Source of the DNA: Pyropia haitanensis
Lineage: Eukaryota > Rhodophyta > Bangiophyceae > Bangiales > Bangiaceae
DNA: 64,000 nucleotides
NCBI GenBank assembly: GCA_008729055.1
Contig: SDUX01000008.1
Coordinates: 3,125,756 to 3,189,755, forward strand
Reading direction: 5' to 3'
Part shown: one piece after another, positions 62,833 through 64,000 of the stretch
How positions within the stretch are numbered: the stretch's first letter is position 1
Layout: each line of letters starts with the position of its first letter
The notes under the pieces: model-generated
The model's input: the letters and a program-made list of their open reading frames with translations, nothing else
Told to the model about the DNA's origin: nothing
Databases searched by the model: none
Made by a program: the position numbers and the translations under genes

Positions 62833-64000
62833 ATGTTCTCTGGGGACGGCCTCGACGGGGCCGCCCCCTGTGACGACGCCGCCCTCTCTTCCATGGCTTC
62901 CATTGTCGTTGTCGACGCGGCCACGGTGGCGCCAACGCCCGCACGGCCTGCACGCCCCGCCGCGGCCACCGCCGCCAACGCCGCGGCGACCGCGCCTCCC
63001 CCCCCTCCTCCACCGCCCCGGTCGTTGCGCGGCCCATCCCCCCCCCCTCGGCCAACGAGGCGGCGGCGCTGGCCGAGGTCTTTGACGACCTGTGCCTGCG
63101 GTTCCTGTACAACCTGCCCGAGTCCGAGTTCGAGTCCTTCCCCCGCCTCTTCTTTGCAGTCGAGCAGGCCTACTGGTTCTACCTCGACTTTTCGCGCGAA
63201 GCGCAGCGCAGCCTGCCGCCCATGTCCCTCCGCACGTTTGCGCGGCGGCTGTTTGAACACAGCCCGCCGCTGCGGCCACACCTGCCACGGCTGGACGAGC
63301 TCGTCGCGGACTGGAAGAGCTACAAGGGGGACATCCCGACGTGCGGGGCGGCGTTGCTCAACCGGGACCTGGACAAGGTGCTCCTTGTCCGCGCGTACGG
63401 GTCGGGCGGGCGGTGGGGGTTCCCAAAGGGGAAGATTGGCAAGGACGAGACCCCGTTTGCCGCCGCCATGCGCGAGGTGGCCGAGGAGGTGGGCTACGAC
63501 GCGACGCCGCTGGCGAATGAGCGCGACGCGCTCGTGTCCACGTCGTGCACCCACGGGTCAGGCGGCGGGGGGGGGGGGTCTGGCGGCGGTGGCGGCAGTG
63601 GCGGCGGTGGCGGCGGCGGAAGCAGCGGCGGCGGCAGCGGCGGCGGTGGCGGCGGAGGTGGCGGAGGCGGTTCTGCCGGTGGCACATCCACTGGGGGGGG
63701 AGGTGCGGACAGCGGTGGCGGCGGCGGCGGCGGTGGCAACGGCAACAGCAGCAACAACGGCAGCGGCGGTGGCCGCAAGCTCCACCTCACCATCTTCATC
63801 GTTGCGGGCGTAGACGAGGACACTGTTTTTGAGACGCAGACGCGCAAGGAGATTTCCGAAATCGCGTGGTGGCCACTCTCCCACCTCGCCGAGTCGCGGG
63901 CGGACCGGGAGACGCCCCTCCCCGACGGGGGCGTCCCCGGCTTCCCGTCGGGGCCGGGCGGGAAGAAGGCGTACCACTTTCTTGTCGCGCCGTTTCTCAA
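62833..64000 (+). CDS. DCP2: mRNA-decapping enzyme 2 (DCP2), 5' part, runs off window
   Basis: DCP2 removes the m7G cap from mRNA in P-bodies, starting 5'-to-3' decay. ATG 62833 (MFSGDGLDGAAPCDDAALSS) leads to an Ala/Pro-rich stretch. After a C run (about 63000-63013) the conserved part continues in another frame: box A with VFDDLCLRFLYNLPESEFES, RLFFAVEQAYWFYLDF, SLRTFARRLFEHSPPL and WKSYKGDIPTCGAALLN. The Nudix domain follows with WGFPKGKIGKDE and REVAEEVGYD. A Gly/Ser insert of about 75 residues (63555-63775) splits it before LHLTIFIVAGV, ETQTRKEISEIAWWPL and KKAYHFLVAPFL. The frame is open at the window edge, so box B beyond and the C-terminus are missing. Confidence 0.88.

Overview
This window looks like nuclear DNA of a very GC-rich eukaryote, most likely a bangiophyte red alga of the Porphyra/Pyropia type. 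The assignment is inferred from gene content and style. There are long intronless genes (nitrite reductase, isoleucyl-tRNA synthetase, serine hydrolase). A few genes carry one short GT-AG intron of about 0.2-0.35 kb. Proteins are Ala/Gly/Pro-rich, with many (GGC)n tracts and long G or C homopolymers. A plastid-type ferredoxin-nitrite reductase and transit-peptide-like N-termini show that the organism is photosynthetic. No bacterial operons, CRISPR arrays or convincing tRNA genes were seen.

Layout. 0-9 kb: COQ3 (-), an ER PDI/ERGIC fusion protein (+), RPL35A with a 17-nt first exon (-), a secreted acyl-protein-thioesterase-like hydrolase (+) and a doubtful small gene (+). 9.5-23 kb is an accessory region. 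It holds two non-autonomous DNA transposons with matching TAAGG...CCTTA ends and 7-bp target duplications, a serine beta-lactamase-family protein, two cysteine-rich secreted paralogues, and between them a 4.06-kb near-perfect palindrome bounded by a 9-bp direct repeat. 25-31 kb: a LisH/LUFS-domain co-regulator (+), an unknown two-exon gene (-) and a TRM7/FTSJ1-type tRNA methyltransferase (+). 31-39 kb: organellar IleRS (-), an RGG/Pro-rich nuclear-type protein (+) and an unknown low-complexity protein (-). 41-49 kb: cyclin T/K-type cyclin (-), ferredoxin-nitrite reductase (+) and a probably plastid-targeted WD40 protein (+). 49-64 kb: ORC2 (-), an inverted-repeat element, poorly resolved small genes, an RS-domain protein with hnRNP Q/R-like helical repeats (-), and the 5' part of DCP2 (+, runs off the end).

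Most recognised genes are housekeeping genes (ubiquinone synthesis, translation, tRNA modification, DNA replication, transcription, mRNA decay, nitrogen assimilation) with no shared pathway. Several conserved genes change reading frame at runs of about 8 or more G or C. The conserved domain continues in another frame immediately afterwards. This fits homopolymer-length errors in the assembly, or in places unrecognised introns, better than gene death. Coordinates for those genes are therefore envelopes, not verified single reading frames.
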